Shown piece by piece: positions 47,735 to 60,350 of a stretch of DNA of 64,000 nt. Source of the stretch: Hanleya hanleyi. Its lineage: Eukaryota; Mollusca; Polyplacophora; Lepidopleurida; Hanleyidae. The stretch lies in the NCBI GenBank assembly GCA_036873755.1, contig JAVTVY010018858.1:1-64000 (forward strand), in the 5' to 3' direction. Numbering within the stretch: position 1 is the stretch's first letter; each line of letters starts with the position of its first letter. The notes below the pieces were generated by a model. It searched no databases. It saw only the letters and a program-made list of their open reading frames with translations, and was not told the DNA's origin. The position numbers and the translations under genes were made by a program.

Positions 47735-50588
47735 CTAGTCCAGGCCGTCCCATGCACGGTTATGTCGGTACAAGTCAAACGCCCTCTCATGCGCAGCGAT
47801 TGAGAGCGTTTCCTTGGGAATGGACAACCCGGGAAGGCTGAAGTCTGCTGTCTCCCTTTGTAAGTCTGGCGTGAATAAGTCCATTATGTCTGGCTCTTTC
47901 CCGGTCAAGTCCTGCAGAAACAAATCACAAGCAAGATTATTCTTTCACATTTACTCTAAAACTGTTTGTAACGTTTGTATCTTGGATGTGCAATGAGGAT
48001 GCTTAATTTACACTTGCATGCTTAAAGCATATTTTGTGGTCCATATATATTAGTATGGAGTTTAACAAAAATCTTGCTGCATGATGTCATTCATCTACTA
48101 CCTTAATTGGCTGACATAACATGCCTTTATGATGGAAATTCTTCTGATTCAGTAAGTCAAGGGAAATGATTGAACATGTAGTGTAGTATTTAACTTGATT
48201 CGTGAAGAATGGATCAAATAAATGAGGCAGCTCAGTCATGAAGAAAATATGCAATTGCATGAATACTAATCGACAGAGCTGGTGAATAGGTGAGGAAGGC
48301 AATTGTTTTAAATACAGTAATTCTAAGTGATGATATTGGATTTTCATCCACTGCTAAAAAAAAATCATAAATGGCACTGGACATGCTAGAAGACCCTATC
48401 CAATGACATCCAGATGTCAGCGCCCTTTTGGAGCACCCATCCAGCTTTGTGGACTTGCCAGCTCTAATGTGACATCACTGGTATCACCATCACAGTCCTT
48501 GGTGTTAGTTAACTTAGATCAGGTCCACTTCTGGGCGCTTACAAGACAATGCTCATATGTAGATCATGCAAATAGGAAACTGGGTCCACAGTACATATCC
48601 AATGATCAGATTAGCCATACAGACAGACAATTCACAAAATTAAACATACCGAATATCTTATAGCCTTGCTCACATTAATGAGAATGATAACAAGAGACAA
48701 AATTGGCTTCGATATACGCCATATTTTTGTCAAAAAAAGTGCCTGTGAAGCTATAGTTTAATTTTATTCAGCCTATAATGATACTGGGATCGATTGACAT
48801 GAAAGAATTTTATGTAAAGTTTAGTTCGTCGGAGTGAAACTAAGTAACAATCATAAGAATTTGCCCCAGAAAGCCAAGTCTATGATTCCCAATGAACATT
48901 CCATTCCATATTTATAATATCATATGTATCAGTAAATTGTATACAAACTTTCGACTTTGTGTTTTTCTTTTGCTTGCTGCTGGCGGACTTGACCTTTGCG
49001 ACCTGATCTCGTTCAACCTGTGTGACAATATCATTGACAGGCACCTCCAAACTGACTAATCCTGTAAACACTTCCTGTCTCCTGTTCACCTTCGATGCTG
49101 CCTGCTCCACGAAGAAAAAACAGAGATATTGTTACGAGGATGAACACACTTATTTTCCTTTTTTAGGCGAAATGTTGAAAAATGAACGAACCCTTATTTG
49201 CAGGATTGCCTCTAATCTCTATCATGTTTTTTTCAAGTACATTTGAACTTATGATGATATTTGGGGTTAGAATTATCATGATCCGATCTATTGAATGCCT
49301 TATTTTACCAAAATTCTCATTTTACACAACATCATTGGATATCGGACTCATTTTCTTGCATAACATGCAGGGATCATGAATTTTGGAATGCGTTCATGAT
49401 TTCAGCACAGGCTGCCAAACCAACAGTATTTTTATTTTTATAGCAAAACTCAAATTAGAGCCAGCATTCTGAACTTGAAGGCGAGATTGAACAATCATAT
49501 CAGCATTTTACCTTTTCGTTTATCTCAGTCCGTATAGTTTTAGAACTTTCCAACTTTTTCTTCAAAGCTTTTGCCACATTGGGTCTGTTGGCCTTCAAAC
49601 CTTTCAGTTCTTTACCCACTCGTAATGTGCTGTTGTATTCGGGCCTCTCAAATGCACTTGCGATCAAAATGCCTGTTTCTTCAACAGATTCTGAGTCCTG
49701 AGTGAATGGGAAACTGTATTCAGATACAACAGGTCTCTCTTCCCTTTCTCTAGTAACAACAGCTTGCTTGAAATATCCACTACCTATATCGCTCGTATCA
49801 CTATCCTCATTTGCTACCTCTGAACAGTTATTGCCCTTTGTGGAGCTCTTTGCAATTGTCCCAGGTCTATTTTTCCCTTTCAATCCGACATCTTTACATC
49901 GGTTCTCCGAAGTAAGTACCATTTCAATATCGTCCACTTGACAATTGTTCAGTGTTTTCGATGGCTTCAATGCATTTGATTGGATGGAATACGAATAAAC
50001 TTTTGTTTGCTCCATAAGTCCACCATTAGATTCAGTGTTTGTATCCTCGTTACACACTTTAGGGTCATAATGTTTCTGAATTGTCATCTGCCCTAACAAA
50101 TTCTGTATTTCAGCATCTCCTTCAATGTTCACTATTTCCACACTGTCACTGGGCTTCTTTTCTGGAGACTTCTCAATTTCTGATTCACTGCTAGACTCTA
50201 CGTCGAAACGAACTTTTAGTCCAGCTTTGCCTTTGGTTGTGTCGGGTAAAATGTTTTCATTGGTTTTTAAATTGCTCCTGTGTGAGGGTACTCGTTTTTC
50301 GGGCGTCAGTCCAAGATCTGGATCAGGGGCACATAACTCCGGTCTGGCAGTCGACTTCCAATTTGTGAACAGAGATATCTGTTCTGTGAGCGGTAAACTA
50401 TCTTCATCATCTAATAGCTGAGAAATTTCCAAATCGTCTTTTCCATGGTTATACATGGTGGCATTATCACTAATTGGTTGAAATCTGTATGTCATAGGGA
50501 GGAGGTCAGCTCCCCTAACGACTGGTCGAGGCGGAGGATACAAATGAGGCATCGGCTCATTGCCATGGAAACCGGTAGATGTGGCCAT
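47735..50588 (-). CDS. PPP1R35: Protein phosphatase 1 regulatory subunit 35 homologue (468 aa, 3 exons)
   Basis: In vertebrates a centrosomal PP1-binding protein needed for centriole maturation. Exons: 50588-49512 (359 codons), 49101-48949 (51), 47911-47735 (58 + stop), all phase 0 with GT-AG borders. The conserved C-terminal domain spans the exons: SKVNRRQEVFTGLVSLEVPV corresponds to the vertebrate SKRLFRDLVSLQVP block, DIMDLFTPDL...DFSLPGLSI to the ETLFYESPHLTLDGLPPL block, and the end HERAFDLYRHNRAWDGLD to HRTLRRWEA. A KVRF motif (residues 125-128) fits the PP1-docking RVxF consensus, near the position of QVRF in the human protein. The acidic, Ser-rich N-terminal region is much longer than in human (253 aa in total). 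The start is the first ATG of the open frame, MATSTGFHGN. Confidence 0.85.
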
Positions 50589-51247
50589 TATTCATCTACC
50601 ATACAACCTAACAATGGAATAGTGCTGCAAAAATAAAATTGAAAGTTCATGAAAAAAAAATATTATTAGCTTAAAAACAGTCATAGGACTAAAACAATAA
50701 CTTCAACAAGGTCAGCTGAATTTTAACGACATCTGTTACCTCTCTCGCCTGCTACAGGCACTGCTATTAGTTTCTAAATAAATGATCACTTAATGTGTTT
50801 TGTATTTGGAGTGCCATATTAGTTAATTTTTATTACCAGCACCTTGCTTTGAAAAAAATATGGGGAGAGGCTGGGGGTGTTTCACTTTGAAATGCAGAGA
50901 CCACACATGGTTTGAAATTGCAAGTTTGCACCCAGTTATTTCAACAGTTTTTCAGCAAAGGATTTATGAGCATTGAAAAACCAACTAGCCCTAACTTTTG
51001 GCATTTTGAGGGATGTCCATAACCTGTAGTGAATCAGTGCTATCGCCAGTGTGAGCCACGTGTCATGCTATCGTAAACTTGCTGCTCCCCTGGAAATGTA
51101 CATTTCTTACTGCCACACTGTCTAAAATAGCACATCATTTGCCAAACCCTGGTCACATTGCATGCTGCGATCCAGAATGAAAATTCTCTATTATGGAAAC
51201 ATTTTCAGCAAAAGTTTGTTGAATTTATTCATGTGTTTCATTAATTT
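50589..51247. other. Upstream region of PPP1R35
   Basis: 5' flank of PPP1R35, AT-rich; no promoter motif assigned with confidence. Confidence 0.35.
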
Positions 51248-51494
51248 CTTCAATAATTTCTTCAATAATTCAATCTCTCTATCAAAATAAAGTCACCCAC
51301 AATTTTGGAGACCGTATTTCAATCAGTGTTTCGAATAAATTTGATCACTCACTAAAATCATTGAAACAACGAATAAATAATGGAATATATGCATGACTTA
51401 ACCATTTCGTCAACTTCCTGTTCTAATAAATTTGATCATCCTCCGATTTTATGGTGGGAAATTTCACTTCCTGTGATTGAATTATTAGAGGGAT
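51248..51494. mobile_element. MITE, TCCCTCTAATAATTCAA family, copy 3
   Basis: Right end TTGAATTATTAGAGGGAT is intact, left end diverged (TTCAATAATTCAATCTCTCT). Inner AATAAATTTGATCAC blocks as in copy 1. Confidence 0.72.
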
Positions 51495-51750
51495 TAAAGT
51501 ACCTGCAATCGAGAATGAAATTGAGAAACTGGAGCAAATTATCTGATGAAATTTTCCACGCGAATTTGTGACATGTTTTCAACCCGCACAAGGGATATCA
51601 TGATATGTGTGCATAAATTTTGTGGGCCTAAACAGAAATGTATCAACATACTGTACATTTTAATTCACATTTGGATTGCCCCATTGGGTCTGGATGTCCA
51701 ATGTATGACAGGGAATGTCCAATAACCACCTGGCAATCATGCTACAGGTA

Positions 51751-52211
51751 CCAGACCACTATTAAAAATAGTGCCGATCCGTTAACCCCTTTAGGCAACC
51801 TCTGCCAGAGAAGTGAATTGTTTTCAATATTTTTTCTAGTCTCTGTTGCGAGGAATAATTGAAGGCCAGTGGTCGGTGATTGGGGTATGATATGTGTTTG
51901 GTTCCACTGTGAGTTTGATTTTAACTCAAGGCCTAATAAGGAGTTGCTGAGAGGGACTATTTGGCTGCCTGTGCACCGCTTTCTGAAAGCAGAGAAAAAA
52001 AGCCAAAATTGTGATGTAATTTGTACGAGCGCGCATAACTCAAAATTTCGATGGGCGACCCCCGTCAAGAAGCCTGTCCGGTTGTAGCACTTGAATAAAG
52101 GTACGTCTTGCCGAAATATGGGAGTCTAGACTTAATTAATCAATCGGGGAGATGCAATTACGTTAGCAGCTTTTAACATTGTCGTCAATGTAAATTTTAA
52201 TAGTGGTCTGG
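51751..52211. mobile_element. 460-bp MITE, copy 1 of a near-identical pair
   Basis: Terminal inverted repeats CCAGACCACTATTAAAA / TTTTAATAGTGGTCTGG. Nearly identical to 53514-53973 apart from a few substitutions and single-base indels. Its reading frames (about 100 aa) are shared by both copies but have no recognised domain. Confidence 0.88.
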
Positions 52212-53513
52212 ACCCAAAAAGGGTTCTGTTTTCTGCTGATGTTGGGATCACTTGGTGTTGAAAAATGGACAATGGATAAGGCAGGCCACGCAAAGTTAGG
52301 TATTTTTGGTTGAATTATGAAGTGTTTTAGTAAAATGCGAGAAAGGCCAGGCAATGTGAGGGTGGATACGACGTGTGGATTTTTCTTTAGAACATTTGAC
52401 GCTATTTTTGTGTGATTTGGTTATAGATTATTCGCTGTTGTTTTCTAAATTTTACAGTTGTCTGCTATATATATCGCTTGCTATAATATGCATTTGGGGC
52501 ATGGTTCAAAGTTATGCCTGGAGAATACCCGTAACTAATCGAGGAATCGGAGGATTCCTATAGATGTCCTCTGAAAAGGCCAAAATTATCAGAATATTGG
52601 TACATTGGCCGACAGGGGTAGTGTTCTTCAAAGCCCTATGCAGCCCATGTTGAAGCGACTCAATCCATCACTGTTTCAATCAGCCACGTAATGTTGAATG
52701 ATGACAAGGGACTCCGCTAACAGTGCTCCAGCCGCTGGACGGAGGCTATATTGTATAGTTTTAACTAGACACACCTCCATTTTTCCATGTTTTGCATGGA
52801 TTAATGGACATTTGGTCATATTTAGCCGAGCTCGAGAAGACGAGATAATAGCCGAAGTGGTTAGGGATTACTTTAAGTGACTTTTTCCGTGATAATAAAG
52901 TGTTCGGCTTGAATAGATACGTTCGTTCTCGGCTATTGGCGAACAAAAATGGCAGGGGTCAACCTTTGTTGGTGAAATTGGTTGGGGGGTGGGGTCAGAA
53001 TTCGTTGTATAATTGAAACGTGTTGTTCTTCAGCTGCAACTTCTGTGATTTTATCTGACCAGAAATAGTTTCTCCGTAAAACAGTTCCAAATTTCACAGT
53101 TTCACGATTCTGTTTTTATGATAAAACCTAACATTAATCTTAAAAATTGATCAAAATAAGCGGTTTTGGGGGTACCATTGTAAAAAAAAATCACCATAAT
53201 TCATGAGAAAGGCTAAAGAGGTCGTTTCAGGTGTTGAAATGTGTGCAAATGGGAGGAGCATCTTAGTAATTACTATTTGGGGCTCTGGTCATGGCTGCTC
53301 AAGTCACACAGGATAACATTGTTGACCCATGAATTTGCCTGAGGAAGTGAAAAAGTGCTGTATTTAGGTTGTGGTACATGAATTCGAAGCCCCATAATTC
53401 GTCGACCGCTCAGCGAATCTCACTGAAATTTCTCACATTTTCTAGCCAGTCAACAAGGAACACCCATGCGTAGTTTTGACAGGATGGGGCAAAATTACCT
53501 ACTCTAGTAGGTA
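52212..53513. other. Spacer between the two 460-bp MITE copies
   Basis: No recognised exon or repeat in this 1.3 kb. Confidence 0.35.
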
Positions 53514-53973
53514 CCAGACCACTATTAAAAATAGTGCCGATCCGTTAACCCCTTTAGGCAACCTCTGCCAGAGAAGAGAATTGTTTTCAATATTTTTTCT
53601 AGTCTCTGTTGCGAGGAATAATTGAAGGCCAGTGGTGGGTGATTGGAGTATGATATGTGTTTGGTTCCACTGTGAGTTTGATTTTAACTCAAGGTCTAAT
53701 AAGGAGTTGCTGAGAGGGACTATTTGGCTGCCTGTGCACCGCTTTCTGAAAGCAGAGAAAAAAGCCAAAATTGTGACGTAATTTGTACGAGCGCGCATAA
53801 CTCAAAATTTCGATGGGCGACCCCCGTCAAGAAGCCTGTCCGGTTGTAGCACTTGAATAAAGGTACGTCTTGCCGAAATATGGGAGCCTAGACTTAATTA
53901 ATCAATCGGGAAGATGCAATTACGTTAGCAGCTTTTAACATTGTCGTCAATGTAAATTTTAATAGTGGTCTGG
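53514..53973. mobile_element. 460-bp MITE, copy 2 of a near-identical pair
   Basis: Same orientation, ends and interior as the copy at 51751. High identity implies recent activity or local duplication. Confidence 0.88.
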
Positions 53974-54519
53974 ACCCTACATGAAGTGCCAAGTCGGCAG
54001 AGCATTGGTCGCATCCGGGGAGATAACTCTCTTCTAATCACAATCAAGGGCGATAACCGTCTTTCGTGGTGTTACGGAAATGTCTGCAGAGTTTCAGCAG
54101 CATTTCCATGGATGTTAATAACCTATTGCCCACCTAATCTCGGATAATCTCATTCTACAATTAAATCGGGATATGAGGTGAAGATGAAGTATAAGATTAT
54201 GACAAATACAATAATTTTAATGAAGACATTACCCCCGAAAAGAAAAGAAAAATCAAGATTGGGCTTGTTGCAGGGCGAAAATGAATACGAGATTCCATGT
54301 CTTCGAGCTATGATTCTCACGATACATAACACGATACGCACCTTTACGCAAATCCGGATATATTTAACGATATCTTAGGTGATTCCCGAAAGATGAGCGT
54401 CACTGAAATTCCAATAAACACGACTATCACACCAAACATCACTTCGATTCCACCGCCATACTTACCGGTTACGGAAACTACCGATAATTCCCGACAATTG
54501 GCGGAGACAGTGTGTGAAG

Positions 54520-56746
54520 ATGTCTGCTTTTAGAGGGTTGTTGAAACTTTCTCCTGGAAAGCAAGCCATTGTGTCACTGTTACAGGTAGTTTAACTGTCT
54601 AACTGAAAGCAATCATTTGGTTCTATTATAACTGATGCATAGAGAACAACTACATTCATCCCGTTGCATACATCTGTCATTTTGCAAGCATTTTTCAGAT
54701 GACCTTCAATTTCAAAGTGACGAAGACCCCAGTTGTCGTTTGCGGGATGCGAGCTAGCCTTATAAGACGACAAGCGGAAGCCTTGGCGTCTTATCACGGT
54801 AGTTGCATGTCAAAAAAAACAAAAAAAAACAACAAAAAAATGAAACGTCTGAAAGATACTTACTTTCAAACCTGGTACACTTCCCTGAATATATCCTTTC
54901 CAAACTTTGATCACCTAACTGTGAGTGGATGGTGTCAGTGGGGTATTATTATGCAGGCCCTAAATCTAGAAATGAAATGAAAGGCAGGGGCTGCCAATCA
55001 GGTTGAGGGGTAATCGAGTCGCGAAGTGATTGAGCATCGCTTGCCCCAAATGAGCAGGGTAGTGCTAGCTAAATAATATAGCCCTCAAGAATATGAGGGC
55101 TATACGTCGGCCCCAGTCACCTCCAGCGAGGGTTTTAGATAATTTTATTACGAATCACCCACCTCTGAACCTGCCGTATATCTAAACTCTATCCCCTCCT
55201 GCGCACTATTTCAAAATCTTGCACACTATTGTGAAATAGTAACGAATATATCGCCGTCTGAATTTTCCAGTCGGAAACTTCTAGCTCTCTGCGCGCCATG
55301 TTGGTGACGTCACTCTATACGGTTAACATGGCGCGTTTAAAGTGGAAGTCGTCTGGGAAATTCAGACGGCGATATATTCGTTACTATTCCAAATAGTGCA
55401 AGATGCAAGATTTTGAAATAGCGATAGAGATTAGTGTGGCCCTCGCTGGAGGTGACTGGGGCCGACCTATAGCCCTCATACTCTTGAGGGCTATATATTA
55501 TTTAGCTAGGTAGTGCATGAGGGGAGGGGGGGGGGGATCCCCCTCTCGCTGTGGGAGAAAATTTGTTATGAATGAACTGATAAATGATGCTCTCTGAAAG
55601 CATTTTTGAACAGTTTTTCTGGAGATTCAGCAATAAAGAAAACCTCATACACAGCTAAAATGAAAGAATATTAAGTATCCTGATTGATATACACACAATA
55701 CCTCATTTACTATACTGGATATCCAAATCTATTTAAAAACTGGAAATAAGTAGAATTTGTTCTGGTACAAGTTTCACCATACTTAAGCCTTTTGTAAAAT
55801 TGCTGCCTGTATTTTCAGTTTTTTTTTAGTTTTTTTTTTTATGTGTAATAATTTTTACAAATTGTTTGCATTTTCAATTATTGGCCAAAATAAATTTAGT
55901 AAAAAAAAATATTGAAGCCAGTAAAATGAAATTAATTTAATACTCAACTTTAGTTCAATTGTAGGTCTATTTCCATATTTGTTTGGGTAATTTTGACTGT
56001 GAAAGTAATATTACGTCTATTTAAAATGTTATATTTTCTTGCAGAATTGTGTTCCAAAGAAATATTTAGGTATAAAAGAAGAAATATATCCCCAGAACCA
56101 CTGAATCGATCAATGCAAAACTTGGCATGCTCAAAATCTGGTACTTGACAATCCAACGATTATTGGAAAACGAGGAAGATTTTGAAACCTTGACTCCTCG
56201 GTACTGAATGCCAATTATCACATTGACCAGTTTAGTGGTTCTGGACATTAATACCTTATAAAGATAGTTCTCGTATCAATCCAAAACATCAACCGCGGGT
56301 CATTTTTTTGAAACTTTTTTAGGAAACAAAATTACATAAAATTTATATTTTGGATATCTGAAAATATGGTTGGGGGAATATGTCCAAGGCGAAAATGTCT
56401 AGGGGGGTATGGGGGAGAGGGAATACATTGGGGGTGGAATATATCCGGAGGTGGAGGGATTTGTCCCACAATCTTCATTAGCATTACTTAGCAAGCAAAA
56501 GAGCAAACAGCGGCATAGTACCAGTGACCAATACTCATCAGTTTTGAGAGTGTATAAACAACAACAATAACTGCAACTTCATAATTTCTGTACCACTATT
56601 TTCTTCATTGTGGTTTCGCCCATTGTTGTGTTATTGTTAATAATTTCATTTTATTGTTATTTTTCTAGACGCGATGCACTCAAACAGCAGCTGCGGCCGC
56701 CCCACAGGTTCAACCTAGGATGAAACAGTTCTCTATCTATAGATGG
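54520..56746 (+). CDS. SDHB: Succinate dehydrogenase iron-sulphur subunit, first two exons (partial, continues off right edge)
   Basis: Mitochondrial complex II / TCA-cycle subunit that carries the three Fe-S clusters. Exon 1 54520-54585 encodes MSAFRGLLKLSPGKQAIVSL + LQ, a Ser/Arg/Lys-containing, acid-poor mitochondrial presequence. Exon 2 56669-56746 encodes TRCTQTAAAAAPQVQPRMKQ + FSIYRW. The second exon aligns with the conserved mature start (APRIKKFAIYRW in human), and both it and the human gene break right after YRW. Borders are CAG|GTAGTT, TCTAG|ACGCG and TGG|GTAAG, phase 0. No exon encoding the following PDKxGDKP..YEVDLN region is found up to 64000, so the rest lies to the right, beyond a DIRS element. 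Exon 1 is less certain than exon 2. Confidence 0.82.
54586..55065. other. SDHB intron 1, proximal part
   Basis: No repeat or exon recognised; short A-rich run (AAAAAACAAAAAAAAACAAC) at about 54812. Confidence 0.35.
55066..55508. mobile_element. Foldback MITE with long arms in SDHB intron 1
   Basis: 443 bp. Ends TAGCTAAATAATATAG / TATATTATTTAGCTA, each followed by an internal mini-hairpin ATAGCCCTCA..TGAGGGCTAT. Further inverted blocks GGCCCCAGTCACCTCC / GGAGGTGACTGGGGCC and CGAATATATCGCCGTCTGAA / TTCAGACGGCGATATATTCG. No ORF. Confidence 0.88.
55509..56668. other. SDHB intron 1, distal part
   Basis: Contains a G-run (about 55522-55536) and a G-rich, loosely repeated stretch (GGGGGAATATGTCC / GGGGTGGAATATATCC) at 56370-56465. 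No exon seen. Confidence 0.4.
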
Positions 56747-58377
56747 GTAAGTCTGAGGCATGGTCAGTGAAAACATTTGTTAAGGCCCATTTCCACAGCA
56801 CGCATCATGACTTGCGAATGACATCAACACGTTATTGGTACATTTCCACTCCAGGTGACTTGACGATGTGCTGCAAAGAAAACGCGTTGAAATAGCCCTG
56901 ATTCTAATTTTGTCGCGCATTGAAAATGTCATTAAGATGTCGCCGTGACATGAGGCTTGTTGTAAGTACAACACTATTGAATAACATTCATGAGGGCTAT
57001 TTTTCAGATGTGGTCACTGTCAAAAAATATGCTGCGGAAAGAGCCGTAAAGCTCCATTTCCATTGGGCACAGTGCTGCAAATTCCAATCACACTGCCTTC
57101 AAATTCAGTCTCATATTGTCACAAACCACTGAAACAACCTATGTAATCGTCTGAGCACATCTTGAGAAAACTATATTCCCTAATATTCACCACCAAGAAT
57201 GAGTCGCCATGCCAGGTTGCCTGGCTTTTCCGCTCATGTATATATAGAAGCATTCAACATACATTTTCCACCATTTTATCGAGATACGACTGGCAGGAAT
57301 AAGGTCATTCTGCCCTCCACAAACCAGCGAATTCAGGAGGCAGGCAGTCGAGCTGGCCCAGACTTCTCCAATTAAAATTTGGAGAGGTTGTTTTAATATT
57401 TTTGAGAGTTAAATATTATAAAAACATTTTAAAATAGATCACGATCTATTTTTCGCCAGTCGGGTATAATGACCAATCAATGTTCGCTGGAAGTCAAGTC
57501 CTTCTCACAACCTTACACCCAAAAACTCCAATGCAGAATTGTGACCTAATGCACAGTGCTCACGTAAGAGTCTTCAGTCATCTTGATAACCTCAAGGGCT
57601 TTGTAACCAAGATGCCTCCAGTTACTGATTGTTTTAATATGGATTAATTTGTGCTATTCATCCAAGGTTGTGACTCGTGTACATGGTTCATATTATTCAT
57701 GTGTTTTTGCAAATGTATCTGAAATATGACGATGCTATAGTTGCCATTTACACTGAAGCATGTTTCCAACACGATTGTACTTCCCTTAACTCGTGCTACA
57801 GATGTCAAATCCGACATTCGAAAAGCAGAAGTTTATATATACATGTGTACTTAGGAATCTCGGGATAATCCATACATTAACAGTGTCATTGAGGACATAA
57901 AAATATATATCCACCTTCAATGATTATCTCTTGATTCGAAGGAAAGTCCAGAATGAACAATACCGTTAGAAAACGAAGTTTATGTTAAATCTAAAGATAC
58001 TCCTGTGTTAGTGCTTTGTACCAACTTGATGGAGTGCACAGTAAATCAAGCGAGGGCTTGTGGCCAGGAACAGATGATGAAGGAAAGTGAACGAAAGCAA
58101 CTTAAAACGTCGAAAAATTTCTATAAATATATACTCTACAGAATAAGATGGAGGTGTAGAGACTGGCGAAAAGACTCAGCTAGCACTTAAGTTAGTAGAT
58201 TATTAGATAAAAATACTTACATGTATCAGTATATATCATTAACCTGTTATCTCTTATCACAGTAAAAGGTAAAATATACAAAATATATACATCTAAAGGC
58301 GGTAGTGGATGTTTAGATTCCGATATATTATTGAGGGCTTGTGACCCACCTGAGCGGCCTTTCACACACCTCTGAAC
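56747..58377. other. SDHB intron 2, proximal part
   Basis: Only short frames; no SDHB exon 3 candidate. No repeat recognised. Confidence 0.4.
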
Positions 58378-59550
58378 ATTTTTGTCCCCCGCATTTTTGG
58401 AAATGCTACCCGTCCGTCCGTCCGTCCGTGCGTCCTTCCGTCCGTCCATCCCAACCATGTTGTGAACGCGATATCTCGAGAACAATTCAACTCATCAACT
58501 TCAAACTTGGGGGGTGACTTGACATCAATGAGAGGATGGCTGGGATTGTTTTTCACCAAACTGCGTTATCCAAGATGGCCGCCGTCGGCCATCTTAGATT
58601 CCAACCATCCCAAAAATGTTGTGAACGCGATATCTCGAGAACAGTTCAACCGATTCACTTCAAACTTGGGGGGTGACTTGACATCAGTGAGAAGATGGCT
58701 GGGATTGTTTTCCACCAAACTGCATTATCCAAGATGGCCGCCATCGGCCATCTTAGATTCCAACCATCCCAAAAATGTTGTGAACGCGATATCTCGAGAA
58801 CAGTTCAACCGATTGACTTCAAACTTGGGGGGTGACTTGACATCAGTGAGAAGATGGCTGGGATTGTTTTTCACCAAACTGCGTTATCCAAGATGGCCGC
58901 CGTCGGCCATCTTAGATTCCAACCATCCCAAAAATGTTGTGAACGCGATATCTCGAGAACAGTTCAACCGATTGACTTCAAACTTGGGGGGTGACTTGAC
59001 ATCAGTGAGAAGATGGCTGGGATTGTTTTTCACCAAACTGCGTTATCCAAGATGGCCGCCATCGGCCATCTTAGATTCCAACCATCCCAAAAATGTTGTG
59101 AACGCGATATCTCAAGAACAGTTCAACCGATTGACTTCAAACTTGGGGGTGACTTGACATCAGTGAGAATATGGCTGGGATTGTTTTTCACCAAACTGCG
59201 TTAACCAAGATGGCCGCCGTCGACTATATTTTAACAATATAGTCGACGGTGTTATGAACACGATATCTCAAGAACAATTCAACCGATTAACTTCAAACTT
59301 AGCGGATGGCTGGGATCTCAGAAGAAAGTCACTCATTTTTCGGCACAACTATGCCACCGGATGATCTTTCTCAATCACGCCGTCCCCTTCCTTCCACAGA
59401 CAATTTGCAACATTGTCCTTCACAATTATATCTCCTTCACATCAACAACACCCCACTCCTAGCAACAATTTACCATCACACAAAATATATATGGTGATTA
59501 TATCCCCTGTGTGTGAGAAGCCCATTTCCAGATAAGTTTTTTGGCGGGGG
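58378..59550. repeat. Tandem array 3: about 158-bp units with a CCGT tract
   Basis: Begins near TTTTGTCCCCCGC, then (CCGT)n at 58409-58450, then six units with GTGACTTGACATCA near 58514, 58673, 58831, 58991 and 59147 and a diverged last unit. Units carry CCAAGATGGCCGCC, ATCGGCCATCTTAGATTCCA and GAACGCGATATCTCGAGAAC. Ends near TTTTTTGGCGGGGGACC, complementary to the start. The unit length keeps one plus-strand frame open for 231 codons, which is not evidence of a gene. A 29-nt palindrome lies at 59219-59247. Confidence 0.88.
59219..59247. repeat. Perfect short palindrome
   Basis: GTCGACTATATT and AATATAGTCGAC, 12-bp arms around TTAAC, replacing the usual unit sequence at the end of array 3. 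Confidence 0.85.
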
Positions 59551-60039
59551 ACCTGCTAGCTACTCAGCTTGTTCGTTTTATCGTGAGAGCTATGAACATG
59601 ATCAATATACATATGCACAATAGAAAGCTTATTTCTCTATGATTACAAACAATTAAATATATTGGTTGTGAGATCTATAGGTATAAAGTTACTCCTATTT
59701 AAACGTGTCTACTCTTTTCATTAAACAAGCCTCCATATTCAAACTTTTATTTTGTCGAGAAGTTCCAAGTTGTATAAATTACACAGGAGAACCATGGTAA
59801 TGAGGCCAAATCCCCATGATTTCACTTAGCCAGCTTGCCAGTGTTACTTCACTGCGGTCGTATCGCCTCGAAATTTGAAAAAGACATTATTCAATTCAAA
59901 AACTTCTTAAGAGCTTTTATATATATATTTTTTTTTCTTCAAAAAATATCCTTTAAATATCGCCATGCTGGTAGATGTGCAAAATGAATCATAGTAGACG
60001 TAAGATTGGATTTGTGTAGAACCTCCTTAAAACTTAGTG

Positions 60040-60350
60040 AAATGCAAAGGTTTTTAGATTCTCCTTTTTACATTTTATATACATGTAGGTTGCATAATGA
60101 TAGAAATACCAGTCTATCTACTTGGTGAAATTTGAATTATCTTGTCTGTTAGAATCTTTTTAAAAGTTGGTACAAATGTACTCCTAGCACAGCTAAATTC
60201 AGTTTTGCAAAACGTCATCGCTTATCTTTCCTTTATTGTGACGTCACATCAGACCAGCCGCTTGGAGACTGAACGTTGCAAGTATTGACGCTCGGTCAGG
60301 TGGTCTGATGTGATGTCACAAAACAGCGTCAACCAAGGGCAGATAAGGGA
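60040..60350. mobile_element. Long-arm MITE, AAAGGTTT family, half copy
   Basis: GTGAAATGCAAAGGTTTTTA, ATAATGATAGAAATACCAGT, TTTTAAAAGTTGGTAC, then ACATCAGACCAGCCGC and GGTCAGGTGGTCTGATG as in copies at 24609 and 28272. It breaks off near 60350, so the right arm is missing. Confidence 0.72.

Noticed and set aside
51742..52068. About 100-aa minus-strand frames present in both 460-bp repeats
   Set aside because: Conserved only because the two MITE copies are nearly identical; no start/stop or domain logic independent of the repeat.
58462..59157. 231-aa plus-strand frame of repeated NAISREQFNRLTSNLGGDL units
   Set aside because: The tandem unit length is nearly a multiple of three and keeps a frame open. 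The same unit is an intronic repeat array, and later units drop out of frame.
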